This document shows positions 55,601-63,579 of a stretch of DNA of 64,000 bases, piece after piece. This stretch comes from an uncultured Roseibium sp. Its GTDB lineage: Bacteria > Pseudomonadota > Alphaproteobacteria > Rhizobiales > Stappiaceae. The notes below the pieces were generated by a model. It was not told the origin of the DNA. It worked only from the letters and a program-made list of their open reading frames with translations, and ran no database searches. The position numbers and the translations under genes are program-made. Position 1 is the stretch's first letter; each line of letters opens with the position of its first letter. The stretch covers positions 372,001 through 436,000 of the forward strand of contig NZ_CANMNP010000001.1 in NCBI RefSeq assembly GCF_947499295.1, read 5' to 3'.

Positions 55601-58146
55601 CCAATGCGCGGTCCATCGAGCGCGACGGACAATTCAAGATCGCGCTCCACATAGCGACCACCGGCCTCCACCAGTCTGGCGACCAGTTGGCCGTCATACA
55701 ACTGCGTGGTATCCGCCAACTCCGGAAGCGTCACATCAAAGGAAAGCTTTCCGTCAGCGTCGGTCTTAAGGCCCGAGGGAAGGCTGCGGCGTTGCGTGTA
55801 AACCTCGCTGTCTTCCAAACCAAAACGATACCCGGGGAAAGCCTTGAGTGATCGTGTCGGTTTGACAATGACATCGCCTTCCAGCGTCTGACCACTTGCC
55901 GGTGAGCCATAGAGGAATTTGGCATCAAGCGAGACAGCCGTCGGTTCGGTACGACTGAAGGCTGTTGCCGAAGTCGAAAGGTCGAAATCGACCCTTTCGG
56001 GCTGGTAGTCCTCAACCAGGAAGGTCTCCTGGCTCAGTGCGCTTGCCTTGGGGTCGGAAAAAACCTCCCAAGACCAGATGCCCTGCTGGGCCGAAGCACT
56101 CAAAGTCAGGTCTTGAAGGTGCCCGCCCAATCCGCTGTCATTGACAGTAAAGCGAGCATGCTCGACACCGTCCGGACGGTTGAAGACAAAGGTAAGTGGG
56201 AATTCTTCCTGAGCGACGGCTTTGGAATTGCGCAAGAGCGCCTGCGCATGGACGGTTTCACCGGCTTTGTAGATGCCGCGTTCTGTCCAGGCGAAAACGT
56301 CCAATGGCCCTGGCGCAGGCCGACCTTCAACGCCGCGGTCCGACAAATCGAAAGCCGGTTTGCGTAAATCAAGGAAAGAATAATCCCCTTCGTCGGTCTC
56401 CGCGACCAGAACACCGGGTGCCAGCCCCCCGCGTCCGCGGGTCAATCCCGCTTCAAATTCAGCAAACCCGTCGGCGTTGGTGACCACCTCACCCAGGATT
56501 TCGTTGTTGACGGCGAGCAGGCGCACCTTGACGCCTTCAAGCGCGGCAGCCGTGGTCAAGGAACGGATATTTGCGGCCACACCATTTTCGCCACTTAAAG
56601 CCGTCAACCCGAGATCGGATACCAGAAACCACTGTGTGGCCAGAGCACTCCAGCGGTTTTGAAGATCCAATTTCGAGCGGGCTGTCATTGCGTAGACACC
56701 CGGCTCCAGTTCAATTCCGGTCTCCGAAAGAGGAATGGCAGTCGTAATATCGACATTCAGTTCGTTTTCAGTCTCGACAATTCCGGTCCAGACTTTTTCA
56801 CCCAGCTCGTCTTCAATCTGCTCGGCTTGATAGGAATCGAGCTGGCGCAAAAACTTGTTGTCTCTCAGAATGTCCGCGATCGTCCTGTTCCCGACCCGGT
56901 AAACTGACGCCTCAACCTCCGCAGTATTGACCGAAATGATCGGGATCGTCGGGTTGCCGCCAGCAGGCAGGACGTAGGAGCGGCTGAGGAAATTGACCGA
57001 CGGCGACCGGTCTTTCACATAAACGGATAGATCTGCGGATCTTTCCAGTTTTTCTCCGTCAGCGGCAGGCAATCCGCTACGAGCCGTAATCTTGTATCTT
57101 GCACCGTGCTTCAAGCCGTCGGCACAGATCTGATTGTCGTTTGCTTCAATCGAAGCAGTCCCCTCGCCGATGACGCTGACATAAGGGCTCATGTCTTCGC
57201 CGAGAGCCAGCTTTTGTGAAAAGACGAGGCAGATCCTGGGTGACACGCTGTCGGAATCAACCACGTGATCGACAATCCGGAAACCATGTTTGGCAATCAG
57301 GTCATCATAGCGGCGGCGCAGATTAGCGTTTTCTTCGAGCGCCAAGGACGCACGAAGGGCCTTGATTGCTGTTTTGAATTCGTTGCGGCGCTCAAATGTT
57401 CTGCCTAAGATGTCGAGCGAGAACGCCCTTTCATTGGTGCTGACAGAGCGCAGATACGCATTGATCGCTGCCGAGATGGCGTTCTTCTGTTTGGTTTCCT
57501 TTGTTTGCCAATCTTCCGGGTTCTGCAGCAAAAGTGCCGTCGTCAGGCTGGTCCAGCCCTCGTAGTCACCCGGCTCCAGCAAAAGCAATTGAAGGAAATC
57601 GCTTTCCGCCAACGCGCCATTTCGGTTGTTCAGCGCAGCAAGTCCGTTGCGACGATTCACGTCAGCGCTCTGGCCATTGCCACGGACCGAATTTTCAATC
57701 TGCAGCGAATAGGTTTTTGCGCTCTCGAGTTGAGATTGCGGCACGAAATTCAGTTCCGCCCGACGATCGGCACTCATATCGGCTCGCGGTGCCTGCACCG
57801 CCACCACACGCCCGGCGATCGCACCTGAAAAACTCTGGAGTTCACCGAAATCTGTCTTGAGGAAACACCAGCCTGCAGAGGTGTTGAATGTAAAGGCCCG
57901 GCACTGGTTGTCCTGCAGACAAGCCGATTTGCATCCGTCCAGATCGACGTCTTTGACCGTTCGGTAATCGCTGCCGAAGAAGTCGGCATCATCGATTGTG
58001 ACGATGCGTTTGTCCTGGGCACTTGCTGCGTCCGGCTGCAATCCGCCAAAGAGCAGAAGCGTTGCCAAAACAGCTGTTCGGATGCGGGCAGTATCTTTGT
58101 TTGATTTCAGAAGTTTATGTTTAAAAACAAGCGAAAAAATAGACAT
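52609..58146 (-). CDS. Bacterial alpha-2-macroglobulin with N-terminal PAN domain
   Basis: A 1,845-residue periplasmic protein of the bacterial alpha-2-macroglobulin (YfhM-like) type, a protease trap. The ATG at 58146 has GGAGGA 6 bases upstream. A signal peptide ends at ASA before QDKRIVTIDD; unlike the E. coli protein there is no lipobox. Residues about 45-120 form a PAN/apple-like domain with paired cysteines (CKSACLQDNQC). The central macroglobulin domains follow, including SGLVEVGADGEVTVSFDVPAFNG. The thioester motif CTEQ is intact with Cys near residue 1395 (codon 53962-53964). It is coupled to pbpC. Confidence 0.92.
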   Translation of the reverse strand: MSIFSLVFKHKLLKSNKDTARIRTAVLATLLLFGGLQPDAASAQDKRIVTIDDADFFGSDYRTVKDVDLDGCKSACLQDNQCRAFTFNTSAGWCFLKTDFGELQSFSGAIAGRVVAVQAPRADMSADRRAELNFVPQSQLESAKTYSLQIENSVRGNGQSADVNRRNGLAALNNRNGALAESDFLQLLLLEPGDYEGWTSLTTALLLQNPEDWQTKETKQKNAISAAINAYLRSVSTNERAFSLDILGRTFERRNEFKTAIKALRASLALEENANLRRRYDDLIAKHGFRIVDHVVDSDSVSPRICLVFSQKLALGEDMSPYVSVIGEGTASIEANDNQICADGLKHGARYKITARSGLPAADGEKLERSADLSVYVKDRSPSVNFLSRSYVLPAGGNPTIPIISVNTAEVEASVYRVGNRTIADILRDNKFLRQLDSYQAEQIEDELGEKVWTGIVETENELNVDITTAIPLSETGIELEPGVYAMTARSKLDLQNRWSALATQWFLVSDLGLTALSGENGVAANIRSLTTAAALEGVKVRLLAVNNEILGEVVTNADGFAEFEAGLTRGRGGLAPGVLVAETDEGDYSFLDLRKPAFDLSDRGVEGRPAPGPLDVFAWTERGIYKAGETVHAQALLRNSKAVAQEEFPLTFVFNRPDGVEHARFTVNDSGLGGHLQDLTLSASAQQGIWSWEVFSDPKASALSQETFLVEDYQPERVDFDLSTSATAFSRTEPTAVSLDAKFLYGSPASGQTLEGDVIVKPTRSLKAFPGYRFGLEDSEVYTQRRSLPSGLKTDADGKLSFDVTLPELADTTQLYDGQLVARLVEAGGRYVERDLELSVALDGPRIGIKPAFDGGVDEGGPADFTVIVVNGDGAEQSAEGLTWTLSKVDRRYQWYRVDGRWNYEPITTTRRVSSGYLDVLAGQPARLSLPVEWGEYSLDIQGGGDLQTSSSVTFDAGWYTADATSETPDYLDVGLDKSSYRPGDTAKLRLKPQTSGIAVINVVSGGLVSSRSIEVDAAETEVEIPVSDDWGAGAYVTASLYRPMDLDQNRMPSRSMGLSWLKVDPGARAIDVELSAPDRILPETTLDVPIKLANLQAGTQAYVTVAAVDVGILNLTAFETPDPEKWYFGQRRLGTDIRDLYGQLIDRTAGTLGRVRSGGDAMALRLDAPPPDDEPVALFSGLVEVGADGEVTVSFDVPAFNGALKLMAVAWSKDGVGHADQEVEVRSPVVMTASAPAFLAPGDQSRLALEIDNVDGVSGSYELDVSVADGLALEGGTDRQTRTIDLETGKKTLSLLPVSAGSSPIRSEIVASLTGPDGKVYVKRLGLDVKDTQPEVVRRSSFQLASGGSLTLSPDTFDGLRADTVDVTLSAGGAASIDIAGLLAALDRYPYGCTEQTTSRALPLLYLSEVAEAAGLGGDSAIRERVVKAIAAVLANQSASGDFGLWNSYGDGDTWLDAYVTDFLTRAKEKGYRVPDLAFTTSLDNLENQLAYASDFQDGGEGIAYSLYVLARNGRASMGDLRYYLDAKLQSFATPLAKAQVAASLALYGEQERAATGFLAAISALPREKKQTYRSDYGSILRDSAGVTDYVVSASMGEKLKEDALAALKSAQARTGGRSTQDMAWLLLAAQALNQSAEEARISVDGNETPGRLAWSFAGDAISNTPVNVTNNGADETDLLVSVAGQPLTPEPAGGTDYAVERKIYDLDGNEIDTSAVPVNTRVAVVVTVRALTDQPGRLMVVDRLPAGLAIDNPRLVRSGDLGGLSFLSMIDRPEHSAFYSDRFEVAIDQTRQNGQEMSFAYLARAATPGEFAHPPASVEDMYRPDRRAVTATGRFTVLGPTR

Positions 58147-58244
58147 GGCCAATCCTCCGGGGCCTATAATTTTCTCTATCAAGGCACCGGAACGTGACAA
58201 GGACAAGGCAAATTTTTGAAGAGTGAAGACTGACAAGGCCTGCG

Positions 58245-58886
58245 TCAGCCGATCCTGTTCACGAGTTCCTCAATCAATGAAGCAACTTCTTGTGCCGCTT
58301 TGCTGCTCGGCGCATCTTCAGTTACGGCACACCCCCGGCCCATGGCCGATGCAAAAACCGTCCGGTTTCCCAGACGGGCACTCAGTGTGTCGTAACCTGA
58401 TTCTGCAATCGCCTCGGCCATCTCGCCTGTCAGCGAAGCTCGTGGCGGCACTCTGTTGAGCACAAGCAGTGCCGGTGTGTCTTCTCTGGCTGCCAGTTCA
58501 ATCGTCTGTGATGTCGCCCACAGGTCCACCGGCGTTGGCTGTATCGGAACAATAACAAAATCAGCGGCGTCTATGGCCGGCTTTGCGTCCGTGTCTGTTT
58601 TCGGAGGTGTATCGATGATGACATAGCCATGCGATCTTGCCAGAGACCTTGCCTCCCGGCGCGCGCCCCACCCGGAAGCAGTGCGAAACTCCAGACCGGT
58701 CTCATTCTCGCCATAAGATTCCTCCCGGGCTTCATACCAAGTTCCAAGAGTTCCCTGCGGATCCACATCCAGAATTGCAACCGGCTCACCAGATTGTTTT
58801 GCCAGAGCAACGGCCAGGTGAGCTGCCAGTGTGGTTTTTCCCGAGCCGCCTTTTTGTTGCGCAACTGTCAATATCCGACCGGACAT
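58245..58886 (-). CDS. ParA-like ATPase, orphan
   Basis: A 213-residue ParA/MinD-family deviant Walker ATPase. The loop is QQKGGSGKTTLAAHLAVAL (about 9-27), followed by AILDVDPQGTLGTWYEAR and YVIIDTPPKTDTDAKPAID. There is no partner ParB or DNA-binding gene nearby, so it is not a chromosome partition locus; such orphans can position protein complexes. GGAGG lies 6 bases before the ATG at 58886. It lies between the macroglobulin and a lytic transglycosylase, but the neighbours may be coincidental. Confidence 0.88.
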   Translation of the reverse strand: MSGRILTVAQQKGGSGKTTLAAHLAVALAKQSGEPVAILDVDPQGTLGTWYEAREESYGENETGLEFRTASGWGARREARSLARSHGYVIIDTPPKTDTDAKPAIDAADFVIVPIQPTPVDLWATSQTIELAAREDTPALLVLNRVPPRASLTGEMAEAIAESGYDTLSARLGNRTVFASAMGRGCAVTEDAPSSKAAQEVASLIEELVNRIG

Positions 58887-58978
58887 GGCGAACCTCCAAG
58901 TTTCCGGCTCAATATTGCGTTGCAAAATACTGCAGCGCAACAAGGCAATTCGTTTTAGCGCTGAACAAACGCCTCGAT

Positions 58979-60178
58979 CTAGCGCCCGCCAAGTGCGTAA
59001 TAGACGTTCCAGGACGGACGACCAGTGACAGGCATACCGTATTTAGCTTCGGCTTTGCGGATGCCTTCGCGGGTGGCCGGACCGACTTTTCCGTCTGCCT
59101 CACCTACATTAAAGCCGTTTTTGTTCAAGAGCTTCTGAAGCTCCAGCCGCTGCGCCCTCGACAATCCCGGATTGTTTGTCGGCCAAGGTGTCTTGAACGG
59201 GTCACCACCAGCAACGAGTTCCGATAGCAGGGCAATCGCCATGCCGTATGACGTTGACGCGTTATAAGATCGCAGTGCACGAAAGTTCCTTGTGACGAGG
59301 AAGCCAGGCCCTTTGGCACCCGCTGGCCGGATAAGAGCTGCCTCCAGCTTGCCGGACAGTTTGCCACCATCAATCCTTGTTAAACCGCGTTTGTTCCAAG
59401 TTGCCAGAGACGCATATTTTTTACGGCCCGAAGGACCGGAATAGCTGCTCGGCACCTTCACTTCAATGCCCCACGGGCGGCTGTCGCGCCAACCGGCGTT
59501 CTTCAAGAAATTCGCAGTCGACGCCAATGCGTCCGGCACGGAGTTCACGAGATCCTTGCGGCCATCCCCATCAAAGTCCACAGCCAGGCTGTTGTATGTG
59601 CTCGGCATAAACTGTGTCTGGCCGAATGCACCTGCCCAGGACCCCCTGAAATCGTTGATCGGCACGTCCCCGCGAGACGCGATCTGCAGGGTCTTGATCA
59701 GCTCACCACGGAAATACTTTTGACGGCGTTTGCCCGCGCACGCCAGTGTCGCCAAGGCATGGGGAGTATAAAAATCTCCTCTGAACTGGCCATAGTCGCT
59801 TTCGATGCCCCAGACGGCGAGCACCACATGACGGTTGACGCCATATTTTTTCTCAATGGCGGACAAAGTATTGCGGTGTTTCTTGAGGTTTTTCTTTCCG
59901 TCGTCAATCCGCTTGGCGTCCACCAGAAACGCCATATAGTCCCAGATCTCGGTCTTGTATTCCGGCTGTGACGTGGAGAAACGAATGACTTTCTCGTCGT
60001 AATTGGCGCCGGAGAGCATACGTTCGGCAATTTCCGGTTTAACGCCAGCTGAAACAGCCTGCTTTTTCAAGGATGCGACACAGCTCTCGATCGCATGTGC
60101 AGAGACGGTCATGCCCGTCACGAGTATTCCGGCCCCAACAGCCGCGCTTGTCCAAGTCTTCCAAAAACCTTGCTGCAT
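58979..60178 (-). CDS. Lytic murein transglycosylase, MltB-like
   Basis: A 399-residue exported lytic transglycosylase. Signal peptide ends at SAHA before IESCVASLKKQ. The catalytic Glu is in VVLAVWGIESDYGQFRGDF, and the family block NDFRGSWAGAFGQTQFMPSTYNSLAVDFDGDGRKDL follows. A C-terminal peptidoglycan-binding domain (LQKLLNKNGFNVGEADGKVGPATREGIRKAEAKYGMP) is clear. GGAG lies 7 or so bases before the ATG at 60178; a longer start at 60259 is not used. It cleaves glycan strands during wall turnover. Confidence 0.92.
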   Translation of the reverse strand: MQQGFWKTWTSAAVGAGILVTGMTVSAHAIESCVASLKKQAVSAGVKPEIAERMLSGANYDEKVIRFSTSQPEYKTEIWDYMAFLVDAKRIDDGKKNLKKHRNTLSAIEKKYGVNRHVVLAVWGIESDYGQFRGDFYTPHALATLACAGKRRQKYFRGELIKTLQIASRGDVPINDFRGSWAGAFGQTQFMPSTYNSLAVDFDGDGRKDLVNSVPDALASTANFLKNAGWRDSRPWGIEVKVPSSYSGPSGRKKYASLATWNKRGLTRIDGGKLSGKLEAALIRPAGAKGPGFLVTRNFRALRSYNASTSYGMAIALLSELVAGGDPFKTPWPTNNPGLSRAQRLELQKLLNKNGFNVGEADGKVGPATREGIRKAEAKYGMPVTGRPSWNVYYALGGR

Positions 60179-60333
60179 CGCCCGCTCCGCCAGCTCTGAT
60201 TCCTTAAGGGAACGCTGACACGGTAGCGCAACGGAAATGCGGCAAAAAGATGCGAACAACAGTTTTCAAGCAAAATCAGGGCATACAACGCCATCAGTTG
60301 GCCGACTTGTCGTTCTTCTGTGCCGGCGTCCGA

Positions 60334-61671
60334 CTATTTTCCTTCGATCAGTTTTCGCCGGAGCCAGCTCGATGTCTGGTCCATGATGATCACAACGACT
60401 ATGGTCAAAATGATGATATAGCTTGTATTTTCCCAGTCTCGTGACGTTTTCATTGTCTCAACGAGCATCAACCCGATGCCGCCTGCCCCAAGAGCCCCGA
60501 TGACCGTTGCCGAACGGGTGTTCGATTCCAGGTAATAAAGGACCTGTGAAACGAAAACCGGCAGGATCTGCGGGATCACCCCAAACCGGTAGCGCTGTAA
60601 CTGACTAGCGCCTGTCGCGCGCACGCCTTCCACCTGCTTGTTGTCGATATTCTCAAGCGCTTCTGAGAAAAGCTTTCCAAGAGAGCCGGTGTCGGTAAAC
60701 GCAATAGCCAAAGCACCTGTGAGTGGACCAAGGCCAAAAGCGCGAATAAAGATCAGCGACCAGATCAGCATGTCGATACCTCGCAGGAAGTCGAACAGCC
60801 GGCGAGTACCGAAACGAAGGATCTTGGAGGGCGTGAAATTCCGGGCAGCCAGAAAGGCCAGCGGCAAGCCGAAAAAAGCTGCCGTCAAGGTGCCGAGCAC
60901 CGCCATCATGATGGTTTCAAAAAGAGCTATAAACACTTCACCATGCTGCCAGTCCGGATTGTCCAGGAATTCGTGCATGATGTACGACATGTTGGACTGA
61001 GAAGGATCGAGACGCTCGTTCGACAGGGCGATTGCCCAGAGCTGACTGAACGGCATGCCATGCAGTTCCGATGTGAACGGGAACCAAAAATTCTCCCAGC
61101 CACCGAAATAATTGTGCACCTCAATCTTGGTTCGAGTCACCTGCACACGCCGGTCGAGGGTTGGTCGGGCGTCGAACTTTTTCGGATTGTCCCTGAGCCA
61201 CTCAGGCACGGGGCCGGACGGTAGCTCGGTGTTGACACCGCTGTTGGTGGCAGTGACCTTGATAACGCCATAGTCCGGGACGTCAAATTCCATCACCTTG
61301 CCGGTGATAGCGACCGAATAGCCCTCGCCCAAATCAACGAAAGCATTTGTCCCTTCAACCTCGACCCAATCGGGTAGCTGGTTGATTTCATACGTTGCGC
61401 GTCGTTCACCTTCTATCGAGACTTCCATGATGTCACGGCGAAGCAGCTTGGTGACGTGAACTTTGTAGGCCACCGAGTCAGTCGCCAGGATTGCCGCCCG
61501 CTCGGGCTGAGCCTTCGACAACAGTTGCGGGACACCGAACGCAAACCAAGTGTAAACGAGGTAAAGACAGACGACGACAGGAGCGGCGACTGTAATCCAT
61601 GCCCTTCGGCGGACATTCTGAAACACCGTGTTGCGATCAAAAAACGGTTCGTTGAACGTGTCGTAAGCCAT
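60334..61671 (-). CDS. phnE: Phosphonate ABC transporter permease with large periplasmic insertion
   Basis: A 445-residue permease, much longer than the usual 260-290. The C-terminal 220 residues are a normal PhnE membrane domain, with FETIMMAVLGTLTAAFFGLPLAFLAARNF and the coupling motif GVRATGASQLQRYRFGVIPQILP. Before it, after a first membrane helix (residues about 25-45), lies an insertion of roughly 190 mostly polar residues predicted to be periplasmic (from about residue 55 to 245). The ATG at 61671 has GGAGG 6 bases upstream. It is the last of the phn genes, 11 bases after the other permease. The two permeases probably form a heterodimer. Confidence 0.88.
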   Translation of the reverse strand: MAYDTFNEPFFDRNTVFQNVRRRAWITVAAPVVVCLYLVYTWFAFGVPQLLSKAQPERAAILATDSVAYKVHVTKLLRRDIMEVSIEGERRATYEINQLPDWVEVEGTNAFVDLGEGYSVAITGKVMEFDVPDYGVIKVTATNSGVNTELPSGPVPEWLRDNPKKFDARPTLDRRVQVTRTKIEVHNYFGGWENFWFPFTSELHGMPFSQLWAIALSNERLDPSQSNMSYIMHEFLDNPDWQHGEVFIALFETIMMAVLGTLTAAFFGLPLAFLAARNFTPSKILRFGTRRLFDFLRGIDMLIWSLIFIRAFGLGPLTGALAIAFTDTGSLGKLFSEALENIDNKQVEGVRATGASQLQRYRFGVIPQILPVFVSQVLYYLESNTRSATVIGALGAGGIGLMLVETMKTSRDWENTSYIIILTIVVVIIMDQTSSWLRRKLIEGK

Positions 61672-61682
61672 CTTCAACCTCC

Positions 61683-62534
61683 TCAGTGCGCCCGGCCTGC
61701 GCCGACAAGCTTGCCGCGAAGGTAAGAGGACAGTTGGTCAATCATCATGATCGTGAAAAAGAGCAGAACGAAAATGGCTGCTGTCTCGTCGCCCGCTCCC
61801 TTACCCCAGCCGATTGTCCGGCGTAACTCCTGTCCGATGCCACCTGCACCGACAAAACCCAGAATTGCCGATGCACGCACATTGATTTCAAGACGCAACA
61901 GGAAATAGCTGAGATAATTCGGTGCGACTTGCGGCAGGACAGCAAATCGAATGCGTTGAAGCCAACTTGCGCCGCAAGCCGACAGCCCTTCGATGGGCTT
62001 GCGGTCAATATTGTCATTCACTTCCGAGAACAGCTTGCCGAGCGCACCTGCCGTGTGGAAGGCGACAGCAATCATGGCAGGCACCGGACTGGAACCAAGC
62101 ACAAAAATCAGAAAGAGCGCGATAATGAGTTCTGGAAAGGCGCGCATGATGTCCATCATGCGGCGCACCACGGGTATGAGCGGTCCCCAGCTGTCGACAT
62201 TGCGTGTCGAGGTCATCGCCAGAACCACGGCCATGGCGCCGCCAATCAGAGTGGCAACAGCCGCGATATTGAGCGTTTCCAGCATTGCGGGAACGAAATG
62301 CACGATCAGCCCGAAAAAGGCCGGTCCGGCTTCCCATGCCTCAAGAACGATCTCGCCCGGATAATCGAAGAATTTTGTCAGGCCCTGCAAGAAGCCGCCG
62401 GAATTCATCTCGTTCGATTTAGAGTATCCGGACATCAGTACGGCAACGACCAGCAGCAGCCCGATCAGGGAGTAAAGCTGGCGTCGTTTGCGCAGTGTCA
62501 GGATTTCCTGTTCGAGTGCGGCAACAGCCATTTC
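61683..62534 (-). CDS. phnE: Phosphonate ABC transporter permease
   Basis: A PhnE-type inner-membrane permease of 283 residues with about six membrane segments. The coupling motif is EGLSACGASWLQRIRFAVLPQVAPNYLSYFLLRLEINVRASAILGFVGAGGIGQEL, typical of PhnE. The ATG at 62534 has AAGGA 7 bases upstream; an ATG at 62555 adds 7 residues with weaker support. It is between phnD and the larger permease. Confidence 0.92.
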   Translation of the reverse strand, partial: EMAVAALEQEILTLRKRRQLYSLIGLLLVVAVLMSGYSKSNEMNSGGFLQGLTKFFDYPGEIVLEAWEAGPAFFGLIVHFVPAMLETLNIAAVATLIGGAMAVVLAMTSTRNVDSWGPLIPVVRRMMDIMRAFPELIIALFLIFVLGSSPVPAMIAVAFHTAGALGKLFSEVNDNIDRKPIEGLSACGASWLQRIRFAVLPQVAPNYLSYFLLRLEINVRASAILGFVGAGGIGQELRRTIGWGKGAGDETAAIFVLLFFTIMMIDQLSSYLRGKLVGAGRAH

Positions 62535-62604
62535 AAGATCCTTCGAGGAAGTCATAGAAAACGCAGGCCGGAAACCGGCCCGCGTTCGGGTTCAGAAGAA
62601 CCGC

Positions 62605-63522
62605 TTAGTTCTTGTTCTTGGCCTTACGAGCTTCAACAATGTTCACGTAAGCTTCGTGTGTGATCGGCATGAAACCCTTGGTCTCACCGGCAGCGATGTT
62701 GTAAGCGCAATCCGGGTCGATAGAGTTCAGGGACGCGATCAGACCGGTCATCTTGATCTTGACGTCTTCCGGCAGTTTCTTGGACAGAACGATCGGGCCT
62801 TCCGGGATCACCGGGGACTGCCAGATCTGACGCAGTTCGGTCATGTCGACCAGACCGGCATCGGAAGCCTTGCGCAGAGCGCCGGAGTTGTAACCGTCTT
62901 CCCACTCACCGAGGCCGTCAGCCCAGGTCACACCGGCATCGATGTCACCGTTGGAAACAGCAACGATGGTCTGCTCATGGCCACCCGTAAAGACGACGTC
63001 ACCAAAGTATTCGCCAGCCTTCATCGGATAGCCTTCCTGCGGAATGGCGATGGAAGGGATCAAATAACCGGAAGTGGAGTTCGGATCACCAAAGCCGAAA
63101 ACCTTGCCCTTCATGTCTTCGAGCGAATTGATTTCGCTGTCGTTGCGGGCAAATCCGATCGAATAGTAGCCGTAGCCGCCGTCGACATTGACTTTGATGA
63201 GAACCGGATCAACAGCTTCCGGATCAGTCAGGTAAACCTTTGCATAGCTGGAGGCACCGAGCCAGGCCAGGTCGAGATTGCCTCCAAGCAGACCTTCGAT
63301 CACTCCATTATAGTCGGCTGGAGCGAAAAGCTTGACCGGAACACCGAGAAGGTCGGCGGTTTTCTGCTCCAGACACTCATAGGCGCGCAGACGGTCAGAG
63401 GCGTTTTCGCCACCCAGGATGCCGATGCGGAATTCGGTGATTTCTTCAGCACCTGCGACAGATGCATTCAGAGCGATCATGCTGACTGCAGCAAGCGCAG
63501 CAACTTTAGCAACGATTTTCAT
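62605..63522 (-). CDS. phnD: Phosphonate-binding periplasmic protein
   Basis: PhnD captures phosphonates (or phosphite/phosphate esters) for the transporter. The 305-residue protein has a signal peptide ending AGA before EEITEFRIGILGGENASDRL. Binding-site segments are KLFAPADYNGVIEGLLGGNLDLAWLGASSYAKVY, VNVDGGYGYYSIGFARND and FGDPNSTSGYLIPSIA. GGGGAG lies 8 bases before the ATG at 63522. It sits between phnC and the permeases. Confidence 0.93.
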   Translation of the reverse strand: MKIVAKVAALAAVSMIALNASVAGAEEITEFRIGILGGENASDRLRAYECLEQKTADLLGVPVKLFAPADYNGVIEGLLGGNLDLAWLGASSYAKVYLTDPEAVDPVLIKVNVDGGYGYYSIGFARNDSEINSLEDMKGKVFGFGDPNSTSGYLIPSIAIPQEGYPMKAGEYFGDVVFTGGHEQTIVAVSNGDIDAGVTWADGLGEWEDGYNSGALRKASDAGLVDMTELRQIWQSPVIPEGPIVLSKKLPEDVKIKMTGLIASLNSIDPDCAYNIAAGETKGFMPITHEAYVNIVEARKAKNKN

Positions 63523-63579
63523 GTGGGACACTCCCCGAGAGTTCTCGATCTTGATGACGTTTAAGGGTGTGCAGCCGGT

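Noticed and set aside
58147-58236. N-terminal extension of the alpha-2-macroglobulin by 30 codons.
   Set aside because: GGAGGA sits just before the inner ATG at 58146 and the shorter form has a proper signal peptide.
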